A stretch of 64,000 nucleotides of DNA, taken from CALMBW01 sp963779645. Its GTDB lineage: Bacteria; Actinomycetota; CADDZG01; WHSQ01. The translations under genes were made by a program, and so were the position numbers. Positions 49,179 through 57,715 of the stretch are shown here, in pieces. The notes under the pieces were generated by a model that ran no database searches, was not told where the DNA came from, and was given only the letters and a program-made list of their open reading frames with translations. Position 1 is the stretch's first letter. Each line of letters opens with the position of its first letter. The stretch spans positions 1,302,001 through 1,366,000 of the forward strand of contig CAVZYX010000005.1 in assembly GCA_963779645.1 (NCBI GenBank). The letters are read 5' to 3'.

Positions 49179-52052
49179 ATGATCCCAGAGCGTCCCAGGC
49201 CACCCGTCGCGAGACCTCCTGTGAATAAACGCACGATCATCATCGGCGTCGTGATCATCGTGATCCTTGCGCTGATCGCAAGTACCAGGTTCTACACGGA
49301 TCTCCTCTGGTTCCAAGAGGTTGGCCTCACTTCGGTTCTGTGGAAGAGCCTCAGAACGCAGTTCGGGGTCGGCGCGGTTGTGGGACTGATCAGCGGTCTG
49401 ATCGTGTTCCTCAACCTCTGGATCACGGGCCGGGTCGCGCCCACCTACCTGACTCCAAGTGGAGAAGGCCGCGTTGATCCGTTCGACCGATACAGGGTGT
49501 TGGTCAGGCCGTTCGTGCCTTGGATCCGACTCGCGGTTGCCGGCTTCGTCGCGATAAGTGCCGGAGTCGCGGCGAGCGCGTCGTGGAGAACGGTCTTGTT
49601 GTGGCAGAACCGTGTTCCTTTCGGCGTCGACGACCCACAGTTCGGCAAAGACATCGGCTTCTACGTTTTCGAGCTTCCGTTCCTAGACACGCTGTCGAGC
49701 TGGCTCTGGTTCGCGGTCATGGCGGCGCTCGTTACATCTTTGGCCGCCCACTATTTCTACGGAGCGATCCGGCCGGAGGTCGGTCTACGTGGAGTCCTCC
49801 CCGGTGCCTTGGCTCACGTCTCCGTGTTGCTCGGAGCTCTGGCGGTCATCAAAGCCTTCCAGTACTGGCTCGGCACCTACCAGCTGAACTTCTCCGAGCG
49901 GGGGACCGCCGTGGGAGCGAGCTACACGGACGTCAACGCGCAGCTACCCGCGTTGAAACTACTTGCGATCATCTCGATCATCTCGGCCCTGCTGTTCCTC
50001 GTGAACATCCAAGTCCGAAGGCTTTCGTTACCGATCGCGGCAGTAGGCATCTGGATCCTCACTGCGTTCCTAGCGGGGACCGTCTGGCCGTTCGTGGTTC
50101 AGAGGTTCTCGGTCGAGCCACAGGAGCCGCAGCGTGAACGCCCCTACATCGAACGCAACCTCGAGGCGACGCGGGCAGCGTTCGGGCTGGATGCTGTGGA
50201 GGAAACGGCGTATCCGGCCTTAAGCGATCTAACGCAAGAGCAGCTGGACGCGAGCGATAGCACGCTGCAGAACATCAGGTTGTGGGATCCGTCGGTCTTG
50301 GCCAAGGCCTACGAACAACTCCAGGCGATCCGTACCTACTACCAATTCACAGACGTCGATATCGATCGCTATGTCATCGATGGACAGCTCCGCCAGGTGC
50401 TGCTCTCCGCGAGAGAGCTATCGATCGGAGACGTACCCGAGCGATCGAGGACGTGGCAGAACATCCACCTCCAGTACACGCACGGGTTCGGGGTGGTAGC
50501 GAGCTTGGCGAACGCGAGTACCGCAGCAGGTCAGCCCAGCTTCCTTATCCGCAATGTCCCCGGGATCGTCACTCCGGGGGCCGAGGTCTTGGAGCCCGAG
50601 CAGCCCCGCATCTATTACGGAGAGAGCTTCCAGGACAACGAGTACTCGATCGTTGCCTCGAAACAGGATGAGCTTGACTACCCGTTGGAAGACGGCGTCC
50701 AGCGCAACAACTACGACGGTGAGGGCGGCATCGAGATCGGTAACTTCTTCAGGCGCCTGTCATTCGCGATCCGCGAGCGCGATCCGAACCTCATGCTTTC
50801 GTCACTGATCACCGGCGATTCGAAGATCTTGATCTACCGGAATGTGCGCGATCGCATCAGACGCGCTGCCCCGTTCTTGCACCTCGACTCGGATCCCTAC
50901 CCCGTAGTCATCGACGGCCGGATGCTGTGGGTCCTCGATGCGTACACCTCCACGCCCAACTATCCGTATTCGGAGAGATTCGATTCGGGTCTTAGCGTGG
51001 CCGACCAGACGGTGGAGGGCACCCTCTCGGGGAAGATCAACTACATCCGCAACTCGGTCAAGGTCGTCGTGGACGCGTACGACGGAACGATGGACTTCTA
51101 CATCGTCGATCCCGACGATCCGCTGATCCAAGCGTGGGACAACGCGTTCCCCGAGATCTTCTCGGACGAGGAACCCCCTGCCGAACTCGTGGAGCACTTC
51201 AGGTACCCCGAGGACCTCTTCCGTTTGCAGACCGAGGTCTACCGCACGTATCACATGACCGATCCGCTGGACTTCTATACGAAGGAAGACGAGTGGAACA
51301 TCCCTCGCACCCCGCTCATCGAGGGGATCAGCACTACGGGCGACGATGATGGTGAAGGGTCACGTTCGGCCGTTGACCCGATCTACCTCCTGTACACCCC
51401 GCCGGGTGAAAGCGACGAACGCTTCGTGCTCACGCGGCCTTACGTTCCGCGTAGCCGGGACAACATGATCTCGATCCTGGTGGCCAGCTCAGACCCCGAT
51501 AGCTACGGCGAGATCTCTGTACTCGAGTTCCCTCGATCGCGAAGCGTGCTCGGCCCCCAACAGGTGGACAACCTGATCAACCAGGACGTCGAGGCATCGC
51601 GGACCTTGTCGTTGCTCAAGCAGCGAGGTTCGGACGTCCAGTTCGGCTCGCTCGTCATCCTTCCGATCGACGGCGCCATTCTGTATGTGCAGCCGATCTT
51701 CGTTACCGCCACCTCGACGTCAGAATCCGAGCTCGGCGGTATCCCCGAGCTCAAGTTCGTCGCGATGGTCCTGGGCGAAGAGGTCGTCTTCCAAGAGAAC
51801 TTCGCCGAGGCCCTCGCGGCCCTCTTCGACGTGCCCATCGGCGAACCGACCGACGAGCCCACGCCATCTCCGAGTCCCGGCGACGAAGAACCACCACTGG
51901 ATGACGTCGCCTCACTGATCGAAGAAGCCGCGGCCCTCTACGAAGATGCTCAGGCGGCTTTGACGGACGGAGACTTCGCGGAGTACGGACGCCTGATCGA
52001 AGAACTAGGCCAAGTCCTAGCCGACCTAGAACGCCTCTCCAATTCCACGTAG
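49179..52052 (+). CDS. UPF0182 family membrane protein
   Basis: 957 residues, the size usual for this family. About seven N-terminal helices (TIIIGVVIIVILALIASTRFYTDLLWFQEVGL is the characteristic opening) lead into a large extracytoplasmic part with RPYIERNLEATRAAFGLD, YGESFQDNEYSIVA and YVPRSRDNMISILVASSDPDSYG-type conserved blocks. The end has a Pro/Glu/Asp-rich linker and a helical tail. The function is unknown, although it is common in Actinobacteria and cyanobacteria. Leaderless start. The stop TAG (52050-52052) is supplied by palindromic repeat copy 4. Confidence 0.92.
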   Translation: MIPERPRPPVARPPVNKRTIIIGVVIIVILALIASTRFYTDLLWFQEVGLTSVLWKSLRTQFGVGAVVGLISGLIVFLNLWITGRVAPTYLTPSGEGRVDPFDRYRVLVRPFVPWIRLAVAGFVAISAGVAASASWRTVLLWQNRVPFGVDDPQFGKDIGFYVFELPFLDTLSSWLWFAVMAALVTSLAAHYFYGAIRPEVGLRGVLPGALAHVSVLLGALAVIKAFQYWLGTYQLNFSERGTAVGASYTDVNAQLPALKLLAIISIISALLFLVNIQVRRLSLPIAAVGIWILTAFLAGTVWPFVVQRFSVEPQEPQRERPYIERNLEATRAAFGLDAVEETAYPALSDLTQEQLDASDSTLQNIRLWDPSVLAKAYEQLQAIRTYYQFTDVDIDRYVIDGQLRQVLLSARELSIGDVPERSRTWQNIHLQYTHGFGVVASLANASTAAGQPSFLIRNVPGIVTPGAEVLEPEQPRIYYGESFQDNEYSIVASKQDELDYPLEDGVQRNNYDGEGGIEIGNFFRRLSFAIRERDPNLMLSSLITGDSKILIYRNVRDRIRRAAPFLHLDSDPYPVVIDGRMLWVLDAYTSTPNYPYSERFDSGLSVADQTVEGTLSGKINYIRNSVKVVVDAYDGTMDFYIVDPDDPLIQAWDNAFPEIFSDEEPPAELVEHFRYPEDLFRLQTEVYRTYHMTDPLDFYTKEDEWNIPRTPLIEGISTTGDDDGEGSRSAVDPIYLLYTPPGESDERFVLTRPYVPRSRDNMISILVASSDPDSYGEISVLEFPRSRSVLGPQQVDNLINQDVEASRTLSLLKQRGSDVQFGSLVILPIDGAILYVQPIFVTATSTSESELGGIPELKFVAMVLGEEVVFQENFAEALAALFDVPIGEPTDEPTPSPSPGDEEPPLDDVASLIEEAAALYEDAQAALTDGDFAEYGRLIEELGQVLADLERLSNST

Positions 52053-52093
52053 GAATTCGGTCGCTATACGACCTTTTCAACGCGCAGATTCGT
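52047..52093 (+). repeat. Dispersed palindromic repeat, copy 4 (terminator-like)
   Basis: ACGTAGGAATTCGGTCGCTA, completing the stem GGTCG-CTATA-CGACC (52059-52073) followed by TTTT, then CAACGCGCAGATTCGT. The TAG within it ends the UPF0182 gene, exactly as copy 2 ends the PucR-type gene. It lies 50 bases before the tRNA gene. Confidence 0.85.
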
Positions 52094-52130
52094 GCTTCAC
52101 CGGCTGTTCAAGAAGCCAAGCTGCCTACGT

Positions 52131-52136
52131 TAGGGT
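52131..52136 (+). promoter_or_regulatory. -10 box of the tRNA gene
   Basis: TAGGGT ends 6 nt before the tRNA's first base, with TTCAAG 18 bases upstream as a weak -35. This implies a tRNA transcript with almost no 5' leader. Confidence 0.5.
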
Positions 52137-52142
52137 TTCCGA

Positions 52143-52219
52143 CGCAGGGTGGAGCAGTCTGGTAGCTCGCCGGGCTCATAACCCGGAGGTCGCAGGTTCA
52201 AATCCTGCCCCTGCAACCA
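52143..52219 (+). tRNA. Initiator tRNA-Met (CAT anticodon)
   Basis: 77-base cloverleaf with encoded CCA. Anticodon loop CTCATAA on a stem GCCGGG-type with three G-C pairs (CCGGG / CCCGG), T arm GCAGG-TTCAAAT-CCTGC, acceptor CGCAGGG paired with CCCTGCA. The C1:A72 mismatch and the G-C rich anticodon stem identify the initiator form rather than an elongator. A terminator follows at once. Confidence 0.95.
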
Positions 52220-52220
52220 C

Positions 52221-52250
52221 AAAAGGCCCTCGCCAGAGGGCCTTTTCTTT
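52221..52250 (+). terminator. Intrinsic terminator after the tRNA
   Basis: Eleven-base-pair stem AAAAGGCCCTC / GAGGGCCTTTT with a GCCA loop and a following CTTT, two bases after the tRNA. Confidence 0.9.
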
Positions 52251-52324
52251 ACTTACCGAACCTTCCCCGCTTCTCGTACGTCACACCAGTTGCCGCTGGG
52301 GGAGCTTTGGGCTTAGCTCTCTTG

Positions 52325-53089
52325 ATGGAACATCGAGCGGGAAGCGCCACCAGTCTCGATCGGTTCGAGTCTCGGACCGCGCTTCCGATGCTGCTGCTCT
52401 CGATCGTCTTCGTTCCACTCTTCCTGGTGCCGATGGTTTTCGAACTCACGCCTAGTACCGAATCGCTCCTGACGACGCTCGGCTGGATCATCTGGGGAGC
52501 GTTCGCTTTGGACTACGCGATCCGCTTGTCCCTGGCACCTGAGAAACGAGCCTTCGTCCTTGGCAACAAGTTGGATCTTGTCGTGATCGTTCTTCCGTTC
52601 CTCCGTCCGCTGCGGGTTGTTCGCTCGGCGCGGTCCTTGAGGTTTCTTCAGGAGAGCAAGGCTCTTGGTTCCTTCGGGAAAGTCATGAAGACCATGCGAG
52701 CTGTACTGACGCGGCACAAGCTCCAGTACGCGCTCGCGGTCACGGCGGCCCTCTCGGTGTTCGCGGCCCTCTTGGTCGAAACCTTCGAGAAGGATGCTGA
52801 GGGAGCAAACATCACATCGTTCGGAGATGCGTTGTGGTGGGCCGCGTCGACGGTGACGACCGTGGGATACGGAGATAAGTATCCGGTCACGACAGGTGGG
52901 AGATGGGTGGGAACCGGTCTGATGGTCATGGGGGTAGCGCTCTTCGGTTTCCTAGCGGCGTCTCTGGCGGCGGTGTTCCTCGGCAACGACTCGCGAACGG
53001 AAGGCCCCGATCAGAACGCGGGGATCATCGAACGCCTGGACAAGATCGAAAAACTCCTGGCAAAGAACGAGGTCGAGAGCGACAAGTAG
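52325..53089 (+). CDS. Potassium channel (voltage-gated type)
   Basis: 254 residues from ATG 52325 (TTG 52307 would add six). Helices S1-S4 can be seen, with S4 carrying regularly spaced arginines (RPLRVVRSARSLRFLQ), then S5, the pore helix WWAASTVTTVGYGDKYP with the selectivity filter TVGYGD, and S6 (GTGLMVMGVALFGFLAASLAAVF). The C-terminus forms a short coiled coil (IIERLDKIEKLLAKNE). It is a tetrameric K+ channel similar to KvAP/KvLm-type prokaryotic channels. Confidence 0.9.
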   Translation: MEHRAGSATSLDRFESRTALPMLLLSIVFVPLFLVPMVFELTPSTESLLTTLGWIIWGAFALDYAIRLSLAPEKRAFVLGNKLDLVVIVLPFLRPLRVVRSARSLRFLQESKALGSFGKVMKTMRAVLTRHKLQYALAVTAALSVFAALLVETFEKDAEGANITSFGDALWWAASTVTTVGYGDKYPVTTGGRWVGTGLMVMGVALFGFLAASLAAVFLGNDSRTEGPDQNAGIIERLDKIEKLLAKNEVESDK

Positions 53090-53106
53090 AGGGAAGAGGG
53101 GGCTCG

Positions 53107-53460
53107 ATGAAGATCGGTTCAGTCGTTATCGATTGTGATGACTTCGATGCGATGTTCGCCTTCTGGCAGGAAGCTCTCCATTACGAGCCGAGAGAGCCTC
53201 CCGAGGATGACTGGGTCGTCCTGACGGACCCCGAAGGACAGAACGTGAACGTGTCTCTCCAGGTGGTTCCCGACGAGCATTCGGGCAAGAACCGGCTCCA
53301 TTTCGATCTCTACACGGACGACCAAGCTGGCGAGGTCGAGCGCTTGCTTGGGATCGGAGCGACCCGTCACGACCGGGTCCCCGAGCCGGACGAGGACTTC
53401 ATCGTCCTCCAAGACCCTGACGGCAATCTCTTCTGTGTGATCGATAAATCTAAGGACTGA
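53107..53460 (+). CDS. VOC-family (glyoxalase/bleomycin-resistance-like) protein
   Basis: 117 residues, a single vicinal-oxygen-chelate unit pair: MKIGSVVIDCDDFDAMFAFWQEALHYEPREPP, then RLHFDLYTDDQAGEVERLLGIGA and FIVLQDPDGNLFCVID. The His in LHFDLYT and Glu/Asp positions are compatible with metal binding. It follows the K+ channel after 17 bases. The substrate is unknown. Confidence 0.87.
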   Translation: MKIGSVVIDCDDFDAMFAFWQEALHYEPREPPEDDWVVLTDPEGQNVNVSLQVVPDEHSGKNRLHFDLYTDDQAGEVERLLGIGATRHDRVPEPDEDFIVLQDPDGNLFCVIDKSKD

Positions 53461-53573
53461 GCCGCCCGTCAGGGGGTTCGAGTAGGTCGATCCGGGGAAC
53501 GAGCCCAGAAGGAGTCGGGGGCCAGCCCCCGAAGAATCTTCCTACAGGGATCGATCGAACCCGAGGAGGCGTT

Positions 53574-54821
53574 GTGCGCAAGCTCTCGGCAGCTGTCCTT
53601 TTGCTCGTCCTTTCTTTGTCGCTGTCGCCCATCACCGCTCGGGCCGGTGGGGGTAGGACCACTACCTGTGCGGCTCCCCTAGCGGAATGGCCAACAGCGG
53701 CCCCCGAGGACGTCGATCTCGATGCCGAGGCCCTAACCGCCGCTCTTGAGTACGCACGCCCGCGCATGACCCAGGAGATCGCTGTCTACCGACATGGGTA
53801 TCTCGTGGATGCTCGTCGGTGGTTCGCAGGTGAAGACGAGATGTTCGAAGGATGGAGCATGTCCAAGAGCGTCACGGCGATGGCGACGGGACGAGCTGCA
53901 ACCCTCGGGCTTCTGCATGTCAATGACAAGGTCGGCGAGTACGTGCCCGAGGCAGATGCCGAGCACGCCGAGATACGGATCAGAGATCTGCTCACGATGA
54001 CATCGGGGCTGCACTGGAACCTGTACCGCGACTACAACATCGCGATGGCCGACCGCGTGGAGGATGCGTTGTCGCTTCCGATCGACCATAAGCCGGGAAC
54101 CTTCTTCGAGTACGGGCAGAGTCCTGTTGCACTACTGGCGAAGGTCGTCGGCAACGCGGCAGGTGTTGATTTCCAGGACTTCGTCCAGGCCGAGTTGCTC
54201 GGCCCGATCGGCATTCAACGAGACGAATGGACATGGTTACGCGATTCCGCAGGGAACTCCGAGGGCTACCGAGGCTTCAACACCACGGTAGATAACTTCG
54301 CCAAGCTGGGCTACCTGATGTTGCACGGTGGTTGCTGGGACGGAGAGGCGATCCTCGATCCGCGCTTCGTCCGAGCTGCTCTCACGCCATCGAAAACGAA
54401 CCCGGGTTACGGGTACCTCTTCTGGCTGAACAGGGGCGAGAGCCACATCAACCCGACCGTCTACTCGCGCGACGAACGTGATCATCGGCATGTCGAGAGC
54501 GCACCGCATGACATGTACTTCATGGCAGGTATCCAGCACCAACGGGTTTGGGTAGTTCCCAGTCTCGACCTGATAGTCGTTCGGGTCGGAGGTTCGGGGG
54601 ACCGCCAAGCCGACACTCGCTCGACCGTGTTCACCGCAGCATCCGGTGAGTTCGAGCACGAGTTCTTCCGTCTTCTGATGAAAGCGGTCACAGACGTCAA
54701 CGTCCCCGACCCCGGTCCCTACGAGTTCCCGGATCCCGTCCCACATCTCGACCCGAACTACGGGATCCTGAAATCAACGACCGAACCCAACGACATGATC
54801 GAAGGCTTCGGCCGCCCCTAG
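53574..54821 (+). CDS. Secreted serine hydrolase (beta-lactamase / class C-like)
   Basis: 415 residues, GTG start behind GAGGAGG. Signal peptide MRKLSAAVLLLVLSLSLSPITARA. The nucleophile motif SxxK is S95-M-S-K98 in EGWSMSKS, the second motif YGQS (FFEYGQSPVALLAK), and a C-terminal HTG-like region around residues 320-345. Closest in feel to 6-aminohexanoate-dimer-hydrolase-type esterases. It acts outside the cell on an ester or amide of unknown identity. Its stop codon TAG doubles as the start of the next gene's TAGACT box. Confidence 0.87.
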   Translation: MRKLSAAVLLLVLSLSLSPITARAGGGRTTTCAAPLAEWPTAAPEDVDLDAEALTAALEYARPRMTQEIAVYRHGYLVDARRWFAGEDEMFEGWSMSKSVTAMATGRAATLGLLHVNDKVGEYVPEADAEHAEIRIRDLLTMTSGLHWNLYRDYNIAMADRVEDALSLPIDHKPGTFFEYGQSPVALLAKVVGNAAGVDFQDFVQAELLGPIGIQRDEWTWLRDSAGNSEGYRGFNTTVDNFAKLGYLMLHGGCWDGEAILDPRFVRAALTPSKTNPGYGYLFWLNRGESHINPTVYSRDERDHRHVESAPHDMYFMAGIQHQRVWVVPSLDLIVVRVGGSGDRQADTRSTVFTAASGEFEHEFFRLLMKAVTDVNVPDPGPYEFPDPVPHLDPNYGILKSTTEPNDMIEGFGRP

Positions 54822-54824
54822 ACT
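54819..54824 (+). promoter_or_regulatory. -10 box (TAGACT) of a leaderless gene
   Basis: TAGACT ends 6 nt before ATG 54831 and includes the stop codon of the preceding gene. Confidence 0.5.
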
Positions 54825-54830
54825 CGCATC

Positions 54831-55202
54831 ATGGCGCGCGCTGGAACCGAACACCCAAAAAGGGAATTCGTTTCGTCTGCCTTAACGGGCACCATCCTCG
54901 CGTTCGCATCGTTCGTATGGACCAGCTATTGGACCTTCGAGATATGGGCCGATGGTTCCATCCGCATGCCGGAGCCGGGCATCGTTATCGTGCCGATGGC
55001 ACTCTCGGGCTTGGCGGTTGTGACCGGTAACCGACCTTCTGCACCCACCGTCAGGTTTCTCACTGCCTCCATCCTGTTGTTCTGGGCAGTTCTCCTATTC
55101 GCATGGATGTTCATGCTCAGTGGGGGCCTGATGGCCGCGGCTGCGGGCTTGAGCGCTGCTCGCGAGGCGGATGCGAAGGTGCCTCCCGGTGACCACCCCT
55201 AG
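54831..55202 (+). CDS. Hypothetical membrane protein
   Basis: 123 residues with three to four helices (LTGTILAFASFVWTSYWTFEI, GIVIVPMALSGLAVV, VRFLTASILLFWAVLLFAWMFMLSGG) and a short hydrophilic end. There is no recognised domain. It is small and lies between a hydrolase and an ECF sigma gene without coupling to either. Confidence 0.6.
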   Translation: MARAGTEHPKREFVSSALTGTILAFASFVWTSYWTFEIWADGSIRMPEPGIVIVPMALSGLAVVTGNRPSAPTVRFLTASILLFWAVLLFAWMFMLSGGLMAAAAGLSAAREADAKVPPGDHP

Positions 55203-55351
55203 GTCTTTGCCGAGTTGACAACCGTGGCGGTAGTCAGCCTGGCAAAGAGCAGAGAGCATCGAGAAGGTCGGAGGGCGCGAGACATTTCGGGCATCTGGGG
55301 TGTCTGTAGAGTGTGATCGGAACCAGTTCAAGGGCAGTGGGGACCCCAAGG

Positions 55352-55849
55352 ATGATGGCGGACACCAAGACGCGGGCGATCGATGAGCTCTATAGAGACC
55401 ACGGTCCCGCGGCCCTCCGCCTCGCTTTCCTGCTGGTTGGCGAGCGCACTCGGGCCGAGGATCTCGTTCATGAAGGGTTCGTTCGACTCCTCGGGCGGCT
55501 GCGTCAGATCCGTGAACCCGAGGCGCTGCGCGCTTACCTGAACCAAAGCATCGTCAACCTTGCCAAGAACGATCGACGACACGAAGGTGTTCGCCGGCGT
55601 TTCCTTGCCTCCCAGATGGACCCTGAGAAGGTCAGCACCTCGATGCCCGATCTCGGAGGCCGCGACGAGGTGCACCGCCAGCTTCTAAACCTGCCTTACA
55701 GGCAAAGAGCCGCATTGGTGCTCCGCTTTTGTGAAGACCTCCCGGAAACGGAGGTCGCTCAGGCACTCGGCACCTCACCGAAGGCAGTGCGCTCCCTAGT
55801 GGGACGCGGTCTGGCAACCCTAAGGAACGAAAGGAACTCCGATGGATGA
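55352..55849 (+). CDS. ECF-type RNA polymerase sigma factor
   Basis: 165 residues from ATG 55352; GTG 55313 would add 13. Region 2 appears as AEDLVHEGFVRLLGRLRQIREPEALRAYLNQSIVNLAKNDRR and region 4 as LNLPYRQRAALVLRFCEDLPETEVAQALGTSPKAVRSLVGRGLATLR. It directs polymerase to a stress or surface regulon. A TAGAGT box at 55307-55312 could be its promoter. It overlaps the next gene by eight bases, the usual layout for a sigma factor and its membrane regulator. Confidence 0.9.
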   Translation: MMADTKTRAIDELYRDHGPAALRLAFLLVGERTRAEDLVHEGFVRLLGRLRQIREPEALRAYLNQSIVNLAKNDRRHEGVRRRFLASQMDPEKVSTSMPDLGGRDEVHRQLLNLPYRQRAALVLRFCEDLPETEVAQALGTSPKAVRSLVGRGLATLRNERNSDG

Positions 55850-57110
55850 CCTAGAGAGGCGTCTGAGAGATCTTGGCGAGGGCGTTGACAACAGCCTTGG
55901 TGACGCGCCGATCGTTCCTCGACCAGAGGTTCCACGGAGAGCTCGCACAAGGCGATCGGGGGTACTCGTCGGCACTGCCTTGCTGACTGTCGGGGTCGTT
56001 GTAGCCGGTTTCGCCGGAGTTAGCGCAATGGTGGGTCGTTCCTACCCGACCGCAGATCCGATCATTCTCTCTGCAGCCGCTCAAGCAACTGAGCTCCAGG
56101 AAACCGCCCATACGCGCTTCGAGATGACGATGGAGTTTGGTTTCGGAAGTAGAACGTTCGGGGGAACGACCGCTGGCGAAGGCGAGATCGATTTCACTAT
56201 GAACCGCTCACATTTCCTCGCAGATGTAGTAGCAGAGGGCGTGTCGCAGACGATCGAGGTAGTCCAAGACGACTTGATCATGTACACGAAAGGAGCGCCC
56301 GGCACCGACGGTTGGGTCAAGACCGAAAATCCGGCGAGCGGCGGATTCGGAAACCAGGACATCCGACCCGGTGAGTATCTCGACTATCTCAATGACGTTT
56401 CTGGGCAGGTTGAGATCCTTGGACAGGAAGTTCTCGACGGGGAGTCTGTGACCAAGTACCGAGCCGAGATAGATCCCGAGCTAGCTAGTGCAGACATGTC
56501 TGAAGAAGTTACCGAGATGTTCGACAGCTTTGAGTTCGAGTATGAGCCTTTCGAAGTGTGGATAGACGGACGGGGTCTCGTGCGTCAGATGTCGTTTGGT
56601 GTCACCACGAATGGTGAGACGGCTGGTCAAACATTCAGCTCGACTATCTTCTTCTCGACCTCCTTCTATGATTTCGGTGTTCCGGTTGAGATCGACCTTC
56701 CCGAAGAGTCCGAGATCACCGAGGGCGACCCCATGGATCCGTCATCGAGTTCTCAACCCAACGCATCACCAGATTCCTTTTCGGAGTTCGATGGCTTCAT
56801 CCTTTGGGGAGAGGATGGCCTGGATGGTCCCTACGCCGCGATCGGGCTCGAGAAACGGAACTTCTGCGTATTCGATCTCCCCGATTGGGTGTCAACCGCC
56901 GAGTTGATCGATGAGCGGCTCGATCAAGCGATCGCTTTGATCGACAGGTCGGATCTTGAGGAGACGAGTACCGGGCTGATCGGGTGCACATTCGAAGACG
57001 TGCCCGAGGCGCTCGAGGAATTGGAATCTAACCCGGAGTCATTGACCCTGCTGTTGATAGGCGAATCGCAGTCCGAAGAGGTCGAGATCACCGAGGCATT
57101 CAGGCCCTAG
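55842..57110 (+). CDS. Membrane-anchored putative sigma-factor partner with LppX/LolA-like domain
   Basis: 422 residues. A cytoplasmic N-terminus of about 45 residues is followed by one helix (GVLVGTALLTVGVVVAGFAGVSAMV) and an extracytoplasmic region. Residues about 70-290 have the beta-rich LppX/LprG-type pattern (AHTRFEMTMEFGFGSRTFGGTTAGEGEIDFT; WVKTENPASGG; VEIDLPEES). A last Cys-containing domain follows. Overlap with the sigma gene suggests it is the anti-sigma or signal sensor, although no zinc-binding anti-sigma motif is present in the N-terminus. The role is inferred. Confidence 0.65.
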   Translation: MDDLERRLRDLGEGVDNSLGDAPIVPRPEVPRRARTRRSGVLVGTALLTVGVVVAGFAGVSAMVGRSYPTADPIILSAAAQATELQETAHTRFEMTMEFGFGSRTFGGTTAGEGEIDFTMNRSHFLADVVAEGVSQTIEVVQDDLIMYTKGAPGTDGWVKTENPASGGFGNQDIRPGEYLDYLNDVSGQVEILGQEVLDGESVTKYRAEIDPELASADMSEEVTEMFDSFEFEYEPFEVWIDGRGLVRQMSFGVTTNGETAGQTFSSTIFFSTSFYDFGVPVEIDLPEESEITEGDPMDPSSSSQPNASPDSFSEFDGFILWGEDGLDGPYAAIGLEKRNFCVFDLPDWVSTAELIDERLDQAIALIDRSDLEETSTGLIGCTFEDVPEALEELESNPESLTLLLIGESQSEEVEITEAFRP

Positions 57111-57210
57111 CTGCGCCTCCGATTCACAGAATTCATCTTGGGAAAGGTGTGAAGTCGGGCAAATCGGGTCAGGATTCAGTTGTTCGGCTAGGCGGTGAGA
57201 GGAGAGGCGC

Positions 57211-57690
57211 GTGACCCTTCTACGTAGAAGTCCGGCTCTTTCGGCGATCGTTGGGGCATTCCTGGTGTTCGGTGCGGTGTCCGTGTGGGCTTTGACGGGG
57301 CAGGCTTCGGCCGGCGACTCGGAGAAGCTCGAGGCGTCGCTGTTGAGCAACAAGCTGGAACGTGTTGAGGCCCAGGTCTCAGGGCTCCAGGATCGGGTGG
57401 CGTCACTCGAGGCCCAGCTCGCCAAGAGCAAGGCGCACGCGGCCGATCGGTTCGCGGGCTTGCTCGACAAGTTCTGGGAGCACAGGAAGCTGCTCCTCCA
57501 GAAGATCGCTGCCGCGAAGGCGAGCAATGAAGTGATCACCTTCGAGAAGGACTGGGACCACGATTGGGGCAACAAGGACTGGGGCGACTGGGACCACGAT
57601 TGGGGCGACAAGGACTGGGGCGACTGGGATCACGGCGACTGGGACCACAAGGATCACGACGACGATGATGGCTGGGACCACGACGACTAA
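57211..57690 (+). CDS. Secreted coiled-coil protein with Asp/Trp/His repeat tail
   Basis: 159 residues, GTG start behind GAGAGGAGAGG. Signal/anchor helix (LSAIVGAFLVFGAVSVWALTGQASA), then a coiled coil (residues ~38-80: KLERVEAQVSGLQDRVASLEAQL), a basic stretch, and a tail from about residue 113 made only of D, W, H, G, K and N. Its units are DWDHDWG-N/D-KDWG-, repeated about twice, then DWDHGDWDHKDHDDDD and GWDHDD. Such a tail could bind divalent metal ions or aromatic surfaces. No family is recognised. A strong terminator follows, so it is a single-gene unit. Confidence 0.6.
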   Translation: MTLLRRSPALSAIVGAFLVFGAVSVWALTGQASAGDSEKLEASLLSNKLERVEAQVSGLQDRVASLEAQLAKSKAHAADRFAGLLDKFWEHRKLLLQKIAAAKASNEVITFEKDWDHDWGNKDWGDWDHDWGDKDWGDWDHGDWDHKDHDDDDGWDHDD

Positions 57691-57715
57691 CGACTAAAAC
57701 CTGATAATTCGATCA

